Positions 1 to 6,717 of a DNA stretch of 9,625 nucleotides are shown piece after piece; position 1 is the stretch's first letter; the number at the start of each line of letters is the position of its first letter. Origin of the DNA: Stenotrophomonas maltophilia (GTDB lineage: Bacteria > Pseudomonadota > Gammaproteobacteria > Xanthomonadales > Xanthomonadaceae). Under the pieces are notes generated by a model that saw only the letters and a program-made list of their open reading frames with translations, did no database searches and was not told where the DNA came from. Made by a program: the position numbers and the translations under genes. Where the stretch lies: contig DGIP01000016.1 in the NCBI GenBank assembly GCA_002386405.1, forward strand, positions 1 to 9,625, in the 5' to 3' direction.

Positions 1-19
1 CCAACGGTCGATACCTACC
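1..19. repeat. Half of a REP-like palindrome cut by the window edge
   Basis: Read on the minus strand, bases 19 to 1 give GGTAGGTATCGACCGTTGG. This matches 16 of 19 bases of the left arm and loop of the complete palindrome at 4561-4579. The other arm would lie before base 1. It sits 18 nt past the stop codon of the phosphatase gene, so it may also end that transcript. Seen directly: the sequence match. Inferred: membership of the GTAG-type (SMAG/REP) repeats known from Stenotrophomonas. Confidence 0.5.
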
Positions 20-37
20 AGTGTTGTGCGGCCAGCG

Positions 38-718
38 TTACCGGCGCGAAGCGGGCCAAGCGGCTGACTCTTGCAACTCGGCCGGCTGTTCGATCATGAC
101 CTCGGCGCCCCACGCCAGCGGATCGTCGGCGTCGAGGCGGTAACCCCACAGGGCGGCGACCGAGGCCATGCCGGCGGCATTGGCGGCGACGATGTCGCGC
201 TCGTCGTCGCCCACGTAGATGCAGGTGCCCGGGTCGATGCCCATGCGCTCGGCAGCCGCCAGCAGCGGCAGCGGGTGCGGCTTGCGCTGGGCCAGGGTGT
301 CGCCGCCGATCAGGACCGCGCAGCGGGTTTCCCAGCTCAGCTGCGGCAGGATCAGCCGCGCCAGGTATTCGGGCTTGTTGGTGACGATGCCCCATGCACA
401 GCCCGACGCCTCCAGTGCGTCGAGCATGCCGGCCACGCCGTCGAACAGCACCGCGTGCTGGCCGATCAGCGCTTCGTAGCGATCCAGGAACTCGGGCACC
501 AACGCGTCACGCGCCTCCTGCCCCAGTTCGGGAAAGGCCACCGCCACCATCGCCCGCGACCCCTTGGACACCACCGGACGCAGCGCCTCCAGCGTGATCG
601 GGGGACGCTCGCGTGCGGCCAGCATCGCGTTGGCGGTGGCCAGCATGTCCGGCGCGCTGTCGAGCAGCGTGCCGTCCAGGTCGAACAGGACTGCCTGCGG
701 GAAACCGGACTCAGCCAC
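38..718 (-). CDS. mupP: HAD-family phosphatase, probable N-acetylmuramic acid 6-phosphate phosphatase (MupP); Gph-like
   Basis: A 226-aa cytoplasmic HAD-superfamily (subclass IA) phosphatase. Motif I is DLDGT with Asp13 as expected nucleophile and Asp15 as acid/base. Motif II is Thr113 in IVTNKP, motif III is Lys146, and motif IV is GDDERD with Asp171 and Asp175. Residues about 22-95 form the helical cap. By sequence alone it could be a phosphoglycolate phosphatase (Gph). Its position directly after ubiG, itself after a TRZ/ATZ deaminase, matches P. aeruginosa PA3170-PA3172, where this gene is mupP. MupP dephosphorylates MurNAc-6-P in the peptidoglycan-recycling route that continues with AmgK and MurU. 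The start is a GTG codon 8 nt inside the end of ubiG, with no clear Shine-Dalgarno, so translation is probably coupled to ubiG. The HAD fold is certain; MupP over Gph is an inference from synteny. Confidence 0.9.
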   Translation of the reverse strand: MAESGFPQAVLFDLDGTLLDSAPDMLATANAMLAARERPPITLEALRPVVSKGSRAMVAVAFPELGQEARDALVPEFLDRYEALIGQHAVLFDGVAGMLDALEASGCAWGIVTNKPEYLARLILPQLSWETRCAVLIGGDTLAQRKPHPLPLLAAAERMGIDPGTCIYVGDDERDIVAANAAGMASVAALWGYRLDADDPLAWGAEVMIEQPAELQESAAWPASRR

Positions 719-1442
719 GGTCGTGGGCGTCGGGCTTGACCGCGTGGGCCAGGTAGTTGATGTCGGTGCGCGAGCTCAGGCGCGCGCGGTTGCGCCACGG
801 CTCGTAGGCCATGCCACTGACATCGCGCAGGGAGAAATCGGCCTCGCGCAGCCACTTGCCCAGCTCGGCCGGCTTGATGAAATCCTGGTAGTGGTGCGTG
901 CCCTTGGGCAGCAGGCGCGCGATGTACTCGGCGCCGACGATGGCCACGGCAAAGGCGGCCGGGGTGCGGTTGACGGTGGACAGGAACAGCTGGCCGCCCG
1001 GCTTGAGCAGGCGGTGGCAGGCGGCGATGATCGCGCCCGGGTCCGGCACGTGCTCCAGCATTTCCATGCAGGTGACCACGTCGAAACTGCCCGGCTGTTC
1101 GGCGGCCAGGTCTTCGGCGGCCTGCACGCGGTAATCCACGGTCACGCCGGATTCCAACCCGTGCAGGCGAGCCACCTTGACCAGCTCGGGGGCCAGGTCG
1201 ATGGCGGTCACGTCCGCGCCGGCCTGGGCCAGTGCTTCGCTGAGCAGGCCGCCACCGCAGCCGATGTCGAGCACGCGCGCACCGCGCAGCGTGACCCGGT
1301 CCGCAACGTACTTCAGGCGCACCGGGTTCAGCGCGTGCAGCGGCTTCTGCGGGCCGTCAGCGTCCCACCAGCGGTTGGCGAGCGCGGCGAACTTGTCCAG
1401 TTCGGCCTGGTCGAAATTGGTGGAAGCGTGGGGGGCGTTCAT
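711..1442 (-). CDS. ubiG: UbiG, bifunctional 3-demethylubiquinol / 2-polyprenyl-6-hydroxyphenol O-methyltransferase
   Basis: A 243-aa class I SAM-dependent methyltransferase that does both O-methylations of ubiquinone synthesis at the inner face of the membrane. The SAM site is clear: motif [10 protein letters not shown] (57-65), the acidic post-I residue Asp82 in VTAIDLA, then [11 protein letters not shown] (125-135) and STVNRTP (155-161). The stretch 170-194, with [15 protein letters not shown], is typical of UbiG and lies in the part that contacts lipid. The ATG at 1442 was chosen because AAAGGA lies just upstream and the protein then begins like UbiG ([19 protein letters not shown]). The longer open frame running back to 1784 crosses the preceding gene and is not real. 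The gene starts 16 nt after the mtaD-like stop, and its end overlaps the mupP start by 8 nt, so the three form one operon. Confidence 0.97.
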   Translation of the reverse strand: MNAPHASTNFDQAELDKFAALANRWWDADGPQKPLHALNPVRLKYVADRVTLRGARVLDIGCGGGLLSEALAQAGADVTAIDLAPELVKVARLHGLESGVTVDYRVQAAEDLAAEQPGSFDVVTCMEMLEHVPDPGAIIAACHRLLKPGGQLFLSTVNRTPAAFAVAIVGAEYIARLLPKGTHHYQDFIKPAELGKWLREADFSLRDVSGMAYEPWRNRARLSSRTDINYLAHAVKPDAHDRG

Positions 1443-1458
1443 GGGTGTCCTTTCGCGC

Positions 1459-2802
1459 TCAGGCGCGGATGTGACGGATGCGCTCGCGCCACTGGCGGGC
1501 GTTGGCAACAATCGCGGCGGTGTCCATGCCGACCAGCTCGCGCTGGACCAGCTTGGGCTGCCCGGCAATCCAGACATCGCTGACCTGGTGGCGGCCGGCG
1601 GCGTACACCAGCTGCGACAGCACGTGGTGCAGCGGCTGGGTTTCCAGCGCCGACAGGTCCACGCAGACCAGGTCGGCCTGCTTGCCCACTTCGATCGAGC
1701 CGATGCGGTCGCCGAAGCCCAGCGCGCGGGCGCCACCCAGGGTGGCCGCACGCAGCGTGGTGGCCGCATCCAGCGCGGTGGCATCGTTGGCCACGGCCTT
1801 GGCCAGGATCGCCGCGGTGCGGTTTTCGCTGAACATGTCCAGGTCGTTGTTGCTGGCGCAGCCGTCGGTGCCGATCGCCAGGTTGACCCCGGCGCGCTGC
1901 AGGGCGCAGGCCGGGCAGAACCCGGAGGCCAGCTTGAGGTTGGATTCGGGGCAATGCACCACGCTCACGCCGCGTTCGGCGCACAGGTGGATTTCCGCTT
2001 CGGTCAGCTGGGTCATGTGCACCGCGATCAGGCGGTCGTTGACCAGGCCCAGGCGGTCCAGCCGCGCCAGCGGGCGCTGGCCATGCAGCTTGATCGAATC
2101 GCTGATTTCCTGCGCGGTTTCATGCGTGTGCAGGTGCACCTGCATGTCCAGCTGGTCGGACAACATGCGCACGCGTTCGAAGTTTGCGTCGTTGACGGTG
2201 TACGGCGCGTGCGGGGCGAACGAGGTGCCGATCAGCGGGTCGTTGCGCCACTGGTCGTGCAGCTCGCCGGCCTTGGCGAAGTACTCGTCGTCGGTCTTGG
2301 CCCAGGCGGTGGGGAAATCGATGATCACCGCGCCGACCAGCGCACGGAAACCGTGCTGCTTGTAGACCGCGGCCTGGACGTCGGCGAAGAAGTAGTTTTC
2401 GTTGGCGCAGGTGGTGCCACCGCGCAGCATTTCGGCGATGGCCAGGGTGGTGCCATCGGCCACGAATTCCGGGCCGATCACCGCCGCTTCCACTGGCCAG
2501 ATGTGCTGCTGCAGCCACACCATCAGCGGCAGGTCGTCGGCCACTCCGCGCAGCAGCGTCATCGGGTTGTGCGTATGCGCGTTGACCAGGCCCGGCATCA
2601 GCGCCGCGTCGGGGCGCGAGACCACCTGGCGGGCGCTGAAGCGCGCGCGCGCTTCGGCACGCGGCAGGATCGCCACGATTTCACTGCCGCGCACGGCCAC
2701 GGCATGGTCTTCCAGCACCACCGCATGCGGTTCGATCGGGACCACGTAACCGGCTTCGATCAACAGGTCACAGGGTTCGGGAATGCGGGGGGTGTCAGTC
2801 AT
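1459..2802 (-). CDS. mtaD: TRZ/ATZ-family amidohydrolase, probable 5'-methylthioadenosine / S-adenosylhomocysteine deaminase
   Basis: A 447-aa metal-dependent amidohydrolase of the chlorohydrolase/cytosine-deaminase branch. Expected ligands are present: HxH at His76 and His78 ([10 protein letters not shown]), His225 with Glu228 in HLHTHE, His262 (AVHMTQL), and Asp313 in [18 protein letters not shown] (283-291) is typical of the MTA/SAH deaminases, which convert 5'-methylthioadenosine or S-adenosylhomocysteine to the inosine forms. The P. aeruginosa counterpart beside ubiG (PA3170) is an MTA deaminase. Substrate cannot be read from the sequence; a guanine or other aminohydrolase is possible but less likely. 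The start at 2802 (MTDTPRIPE) is preferred to an upstream ATG at 2865, which would run translation through a strong hairpin. Only a weak GAG precedes it. It is first in the operon with ubiG, whose reaction releases SAH, a possible substrate. Confidence 0.9.
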   Translation of the reverse strand: MTDTPRIPEPCDLLIEAGYVVPIEPHAVVLEDHAVAVRGSEIVAILPRAEARARFSARQVVSRPDAALMPGLVNAHTHNPMTLLRGVADDLPLMVWLQQHIWPVEAAVIGPEFVADGTTLAIAEMLRGGTTCANENYFFADVQAAVYKQHGFRALVGAVIIDFPTAWAKTDDEYFAKAGELHDQWRNDPLIGTSFAPHAPYTVNDANFERVRMLSDQLDMQVHLHTHETAQEISDSIKLHGQRPLARLDRLGLVNDRLIAVHMTQLTEAEIHLCAERGVSVVHCPESNLKLASGFCPACALQRAGVNLAIGTDGCASNNDLDMFSENRTAAILAKAVANDATALDAATTLRAATLGGARALGFGDRIGSIEVGKQADLVCVDLSALETQPLHHVLSQLVYAAGRHQVSDVWIAGQPKLVQRELVGMDTAAIVANARQWRERIRHIRA

Positions 2803-2835
2803 GCCGTCTCGCTTTGTCGATGAATCATTACGACA

Positions 2836-2856
2836 GCGCCGGGCAATGCCCGGCGC
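2836..2856. repeat. GC-rich inverted repeat downstream of efp
   Basis: Arms GCGCCGGGC and GCCCGGCGC pair perfectly (9 bp) around an AAT spacer. It lies in the 78-nt gap between efp and the mtaD-like gene, both on the minus strand. There is no T-run on either side, so it is not a standard intrinsic terminator. It may be a REP-type element, or may slow or end efp transcription and protect the 3' end of the mRNA. The perfect pairing is seen; the role is inferred. Confidence 0.55.
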
Positions 2857-2864
2857 CACCGTCA

Positions 2865-2880
2865 TTCGACCGGGGTCGAA
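2865..2880. repeat. Short inverted repeat touching the efp stop codon
   Basis: Arms TTCGACC and GGTCGAA (7 bp) are separated by GG, and the last base adjoins the efp stop codon (TAA on the minus strand, 2883-2881). Together with the hairpin at 2836-2856 it makes two hairpins in a row at the end of efp. No T-run follows. A role in 3'-end formation or mRNA stability is inferred. Confidence 0.4.
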
Positions 2881-3450
2881 TTACTTGCCTGCGCGGGCCG
2901 AATACTCGCCCGAGCGGGTGTCGACCTTGATGATTTCATCCTGGTTGACGAACAGCGGCACGCGGACCACCGCGCCGGTTTCCAGGGTGGCCGGCTTGCC
3001 GCCGCCACCGGAGGTGTCGCCACGGACGCCCGGGTCGGTCTCGGTGATCTTCAGTTCGACGAAGTTCGGCGGCTGCACGAAGATCGGCTCACCATTCCAC
3101 AGGGTCACGATGCAGGACTCTTCGCCCTTCAGCCACTTCTCGGCGCCGCCCATGCCCGACTTGGTGGCCTGGACCTGCTCGAAGGATTCCGGGTCCATGA
3201 AGTGCCAGTACTCACCGTCGGTGTACATGTAGTTCATGTTGGTATCGACGACGTCCGCCTTCTCCACGTCGTCGGTGGCCTTCATGGTCATTTCGACCAC
3301 GCGGCCCGACTTGATGAAGCGGTACTTCATGCGGGTGAAGGCCTGGCCCTTGCCCGGCTTGACGTACTCGGTCTCGGTGATGACCGCCGGTTCATTGTTG
3401 ACCAGGATCTTCATCCCGTTCTTGACGTCGTTCATGCCAACAGTGGCCAT
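2881..3450 (-). CDS. efp: Elongation factor P
   Basis: A 189-aa EF-P, the usual length. EF-P enters the ribosome between the P and E sites and relieves stalling at runs of proline. The KOW-like N-terminal domain holds the loop [10 protein letters not shown], with Lys34 at the tip in the same position as in E. coli. This is the residue that EpmA and EpmB modify with (R)-beta-lysine. The rest shows the two OB-type domains and the conserved C-terminal stretch around residues 139-185 ([30 protein letters not shown]). The start at 3450 has a strong AGGAG seven bases upstream. The frame stays open far upstream to 4461, but only as the antisense of epmB. It diverges from epmB over 69 nt, and the pairing supports a lysylated rather than rhamnosylated EF-P. 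Confidence 0.98.
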   Translation of the reverse strand: MATVGMNDVKNGMKILVNNEPAVITETEYVKPGKGQAFTRMKYRFIKSGRVVEMTMKATDDVEKADVVDTNMNYMYTDGEYWHFMDPESFEQVQATKSGMGGAEKWLKGEESCIVTLWNGEPIFVQPPNFVELKITETDPGVRGDTSGGGGKPATLETGAVVRVPLFVNQDEIIKVDTRSGEYSARAGK

Positions 3451-3519
3451 GCTGAAACTCCTGAATGGGCAAACGCCGCGCAGGCGCGGCGAGCCGGATA
3501 GAATGGAAAGGCTTTCCCT
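3451..3519. promoter_or_regulatory. Shared efp/epmB divergent control region with an 8-bp palindrome
   Basis: These 69 nt must hold the starts of transcription for both genes unless epmB is read from elsewhere. At 3474-3491 CGCCGCGC and GCGCGGCG form a perfect 8-bp inverted repeat with a 2-nt centre. On the efp side it lies 12 nt before the AGGAG ribosome site, so it could be an operator or a leader hairpin. TAGAAT at 3499-3504 is a 5/6 match to a -10 box pointing at epmB, but no good -35 is visible. The epmB ribosome site sits in a small palindrome, GGAAAG-G-CTTTCC (3505-3517). Exact promoters are not determined. Confidence 0.45.
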
Positions 3520-4548
3520 ATGATAACCGCAGGCCCCCATTCCATGCAGCTTTCCGCCACGCCCCTGCCCACCCCCGTCCGCTGGCAACAGCTGTGGCGC
3601 GAGGCGGTCCGCGACCCGCGGACCCTGCTGGAACAGCTGGGGCTGGACCCGGATGCGCTGCCGGTATCGGCCGAGGCGGCCGGGCAGTTCGCGTTGAGGG
3701 TGCCGCAGGGCTTCATCGCCCGCATGCGCCACGGCGACCGCCACGACCCGCTGCTGCGCCAGGTGCTGCCGGTCACCGACGAGCTGCAGCACGCCCCGGG
3801 CTTCACCCTGGATGCGGTCGGCGACGGCCTGGCCCGCAAGGCCACCGGGGTGATCCAGAAGTACCAGGGCCGCGCCCTGCTGGTGACAACCGGCAGCTGC
3901 GCGATCAACTGCCGCTACTGCTTCCGCCGGCATTTCGATTACGGCACCGAGAACGCAGCCCGCGAGGGCTGGCGTGAGGCGGTGGACGCCATTGCCCAGG
4001 ACCCGGGCATTGATGAGGTGATCCTGTCCGGCGGCGACCCGTTGTCGCTGGCGACCCATAAGCTGGTGGAGCTGACCCAGGCGCTGAAGCAGATTCCGCA
4101 CCTGCGCCGCCTGCGCATCCACAGCCGCCTGCCGGTGGTGCTGCCCGAGCGGGTGGACGAGGAGCTGGTGCAGTGGATCGCCGCCCTGCCCTGGCCGGTG
4201 GCGTTCGTGATCCATGCCAACCACGCCAATGAATTCGATGCATCGGTGGATGCGGCCATGGCGCGCCTGCGCGGTGCCGGCGCCACCCTGCTGAACCAGG
4301 CGGTGCTGCTGCGCGGGGTGAACGATTCGCTGGAGGCGCTGCAGGATCTCAGCGAGCGCAGCTTTGCTGCGGGCGTGCTGCCGTATTACCTGTACCAGGT
4401 GGACCGGGTGCAGGGCGTGGCGCATTTCGAGGTGGATGATGCGACGGCCAAGTCGCTGCATGCGCAGCTGACGGCGCGGTTGTCGGGCTATCTGGTGCCG
4501 AAGCTCGTTCGGGAAATCTCCGGCGATTCCAGCAAACGCCCCGTCTGA
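3520..4548 (+). CDS. epmB: EF-P (R)-beta-lysylation protein EpmB, lysine 2,3-aminomutase-like radical SAM enzyme
   Basis: A 342-aa radical-SAM, PLP-dependent enzyme that turns (S)-alpha-lysine into (R)-beta-lysine, which EpmA then attaches to EF-P Lys34. The [4Fe-4S] motif is CAINCRYC, with Cys127, Cys131 and Cys134, followed by FRRHF. GGDPL (171-175) is the SAM-contact motif. The blocks [33 protein letters not shown] and [11 protein letters not shown] follow as in E. coli YjeK. Lys339 near the end lines up with the PLP lysine of the family. It is as short as E. coli EpmB and lacks the C-terminal extension of clostridial lysine aminomutases. The start at 3520 has GGAAAGG upstream; a second in-frame ATG at 3544 (MQLSATPLP) is the alternative. 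The partner gene efp diverges from it. epmA is not in this window. Confidence 0.95.
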   Translation: MITAGPHSMQLSATPLPTPVRWQQLWREAVRDPRTLLEQLGLDPDALPVSAEAAGQFALRVPQGFIARMRHGDRHDPLLRQVLPVTDELQHAPGFTLDAVGDGLARKATGVIQKYQGRALLVTTGSCAINCRYCFRRHFDYGTENAAREGWREAVDAIAQDPGIDEVILSGGDPLSLATHKLVELTQALKQIPHLRRLRIHSRLPVVLPERVDEELVQWIAALPWPVAFVIHANHANEFDASVDAAMARLRGAGATLLNQAVLLRGVNDSLEALQDLSERSFAAGVLPYYLYQVDRVQGVAHFEVDDATAKSLHAQLTARLSGYLVPKLVREISGDSSKRPV

Positions 4549-4560
4549 CGCCGCAGTACG

Positions 4561-4586
4561 GGTGGGTGACGACCGTTGGTCGTCAC
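4561..4586. terminator. Palindrome between convergent epmB and the GGDEF-EAL gene: REP-like, possible two-way transcript end
   Basis: GTGACGACC (4566-4574) and GGTCGTCAC (4578-4586) pair perfectly over 9 bp around GTT, preceded by GGTGG. It fills the 42-nt gap between the epmB stop (4548) and the stop of the oppositely oriented GGDEF-EAL gene (4591), the usual place for a bidirectional transcript end. Only a short CCTTT follows on the plus strand, so efficiency is uncertain. Bases 4561-4579 match 16 of 19 with the half element at the window start, which marks it as a repeated element rather than a one-off terminator. Confidence 0.55.
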
Positions 4587-4590
4587 GCCT

Positions 4591-6717
4591 TTACCGTCCG
4601 GATTCGATCATCTCGACGACGTCGGTGGCCGTGATCGGCACGCTCAGCCAGTAGCCCTGCGCCAGGTCGCAGCCGCGCTGGCTCAGCAGGTCGAACTGCA
4701 CTTCCTGTTCGATGCCTTCGGCGACCACGGTGATCCCCAGCGCGTGCGCCATGGCGATGATCGCCGTGGTCAGGGCCAGGTCGTCCGGGTCGCGCTGCAT
4801 GTCGGCGACGAAGCTCTTGTCGATCTTGACCCCGTCCACCGGCACCTGGCGCAGGTGGCTCAGGCCCGAGAAGCCGGTGCCGAAATCATCCAGCCACACC
4901 TTCACGCCGGTGCGGTGCAGCTTGTCCAGCAGGGCCGCCGCCAGCATCTCATCGCCGATCACCGCCGTTTCGGTCAGCTCCAGGTGCAGGCGCGAGGCCG
5001 GCAGGCCGGTGTCGCGCAGGCAATCGGCCACCAGCTGGGGCAGCTCGCCGCCGCGCAGCTGGCGCGGGGAGACGTTGACCGACACGAACATGCCTTCGCC
5101 ATCGGACGAATGCGGCCACTGCACCGCTTCCATGCACGCTGCGCGCAGCACCTTCGGGCCGATCACTTCGATCAGGCCGCTCTGTTCGGCCACTTCGATG
5201 AACACCGAGGGCGGAATGGTGCCCAGGGTCGGGTGCTGCCAGCGCAGCAGCACCTCCACGCCGACCATGCGGCGGTCGCGGGTACGGAAGATGGGCTGGT
5301 AGACCAGGCGCAGCTCGCCGCGCTCCCAGGCGCCGCGCAGCTCCTGCTCCATGTGCACGCGGCGTTCCACCGCATGGTCCATGGCCCGGCTGTAATAGCG
5401 GTAGCAGTTCTTGCCGGCAACCTTGGCCTGGTACATGGCGATGTCGCCATTCTTCAGCAGGGTGGTCGCATCGGCGGCATCGTCGGGGAACAGGGTCACG
5501 CCGATGGAGGTACCGAGGAACAGCTCCCGGCCCTGCACCACCAGCGGCTTGCTCAGCTCGCGGACCAGGATCTCAGCCAGCTGGCGCGCGCTCGCCGCCA
5601 CGTCGCCATCGCCGATCAGGATCACGAATTCATCGCCGCCAAAACGGGCCAGCAGCGCTTCGTCGCCACCGGCCTGGGCCACGGCCGCACTGATGCGCTG
5701 GGCGAACTGCAGCAGCGCTTCATCCCCGGCCTCGTGGCCGAGGGTGTCGTTGACCCGCTTGAAGTCGTCCATGTCGGCAAACAACAGGCCCAAGCGGTGG
5801 TTGGATGCGCGCGCGGCCATCAGCCGATGATCCAGTGCCTCGCGGAACGCCAGCCGGTTGGTCAGCCCGGTGAGCGCATCGGTATAGGCCATGTGCCGCA
5901 CTTCGCGGTCGTGGCGGGCAATCGCCTCGCTCATCCGGCCGAACGCACGCACCAGCTCGCCCACTTCGTCCTGGCGGCTGCTGTGGCTCAGCTGGGGGCG
6001 GTAATCGCCGGCTTCGATCTGGCGCGCGGCAGTGGCCAGCCCGCGGATCGGCCCGACCAGGGTGCGCTGCACGTAGATGATGACCACCACGCCGATGGCC
6101 AGCAGCAGGCCCAGCATCAGCAGCAGCCAGCCCAGGTGCCGCTTGCCCACCTGCTGCAGGCGCTCGCCCAGGGTCAGGTTGGCCCGCTGCTCCATGGCCT
6201 GCACGTCATCCAGCGCCATGCCGACGCGCACGCCGCCGATGCGCTGGTTGCCGACCATGATCGGCATGGCGTTATCCAGCACCTTGGGCGATTGCTGCAC
6301 CACCAGCTTGCGCGCGCCCACGGCCCCGGCGGCCAGCGGGTCCTGCATGGGCCGGCCGAAATCGATCACTTCGGCCGAGCCGTCGTGGATCAGCTTGCCG
6401 TCCTCGTCGAACACCAGCACGTAGCGCACCACCTGCTGCCGCGAGGTATTGCGCACCAGCGCACCTACCTGGGCCAGGTCGTTGTAGTACAGCGGGTTGG
6501 CCAACGCGTCGGACAGCTCGCGCGCCAGGGCCTCGCCCCGGCTGCGCACGCTGCGGTCGAACAGTTCGTGGATGACGCTGCCGCTGAGGTGCTTGACCTC
6601 CTCCTGCATCGCCGCCTGGCGCCCCAGCACCACGGCCACGATCGCCACCACCACCACCATCGCCCCGCCCATCGCCAACACGAAACGGGACTGCATTCCG
6701 GAACCCAACGGCCTCAT
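4591..6717 (-). CDS. Membrane-bound HAMP-GGDEF-EAL protein, predicted cyclic di-GMP synthase/phosphodiesterase
   Basis: A 708-aa inner-membrane signalling protein. TM1 is about 12-32 and TM2 about 196-216, leaving a periplasmic domain of roughly 160 residues (33-195) that I do not recognise beyond a generic sensor. A HAMP-like linker (217-270) follows. The GGDEF domain has an intact RFGGDEF (358-364) and the usual DMDDFKRVND. The place of the RxxD inhibitory site (351-354) reads GDEA, so product inhibition there is absent. The EAL domain begins EVLLRW (Glu488; EVL for EAL, a common variant) and keeps Asn548, Glu580, Asp610-Asp611, Lys631, Glu667 and Gln687, so phosphodiesterase activity is expected. 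Net direction, synthesis or breakdown, cannot be told. The start at 6717 overlaps the stop of the PhnD-like gene as ATGA, indicating coupled translation; Met8 (6696) is a less likely start. Confidence 0.95.
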   Translation of the reverse strand: MRPLGSGMQSRFVLAMGGAMVVVVAIVAVVLGRQAAMQEEVKHLSGSVIHELFDRSVRSRGEALARELSDALANPLYYNDLAQVGALVRNTSRQQVVRYVLVFDEDGKLIHDGSAEVIDFGRPMQDPLAAGAVGARKLVVQQSPKVLDNAMPIMVGNQRIGGVRVGMALDDVQAMEQRANLTLGERLQQVGKRHLGWLLLMLGLLLAIGVVVIIYVQRTLVGPIRGLATAARQIEAGDYRPQLSHSSRQDEVGELVRAFGRMSEAIARHDREVRHMAYTDALTGLTNRLAFREALDHRLMAARASNHRLGLLFADMDDFKRVNDTLGHEAGDEALLQFAQRISAAVAQAGGDEALLARFGGDEFVILIGDGDVAASARQLAEILVRELSKPLVVQGRELFLGTSIGVTLFPDDAADATTLLKNGDIAMYQAKVAGKNCYRYYSRAMDHAVERRVHMEQELRGAWERGELRLVYQPIFRTRDRRMVGVEVLLRWQHPTLGTIPPSVFIEVAEQSGLIEVIGPKVLRAACMEAVQWPHSSDGEGMFVSVNVSPRQLRGGELPQLVADCLRDTGLPASRLHLELTETAVIGDEMLAAALLDKLHRTGVKVWLDDFGTGFSGLSHLRQVPVDGVKIDKSFVADMQRDPDDLALTTAIIAMAHALGITVVAEGIEQEVQFDLLSQRGCDLAQGYWLSVPITATDVVEMIESGR

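Noticed and set aside
1177..2823. A 548-codon plus-strand open frame opposite the mtaD-like gene
   Set aside because: Antisense shadow with low-complexity composition; the minus-strand frame has clear amidohydrolase motifs.
3451..4461. N-terminal extension of efp to 4461
   Set aside because: It is the antisense of epmB, and a strong AGGAG marks the start at 3450, giving the normal 189-aa protein.
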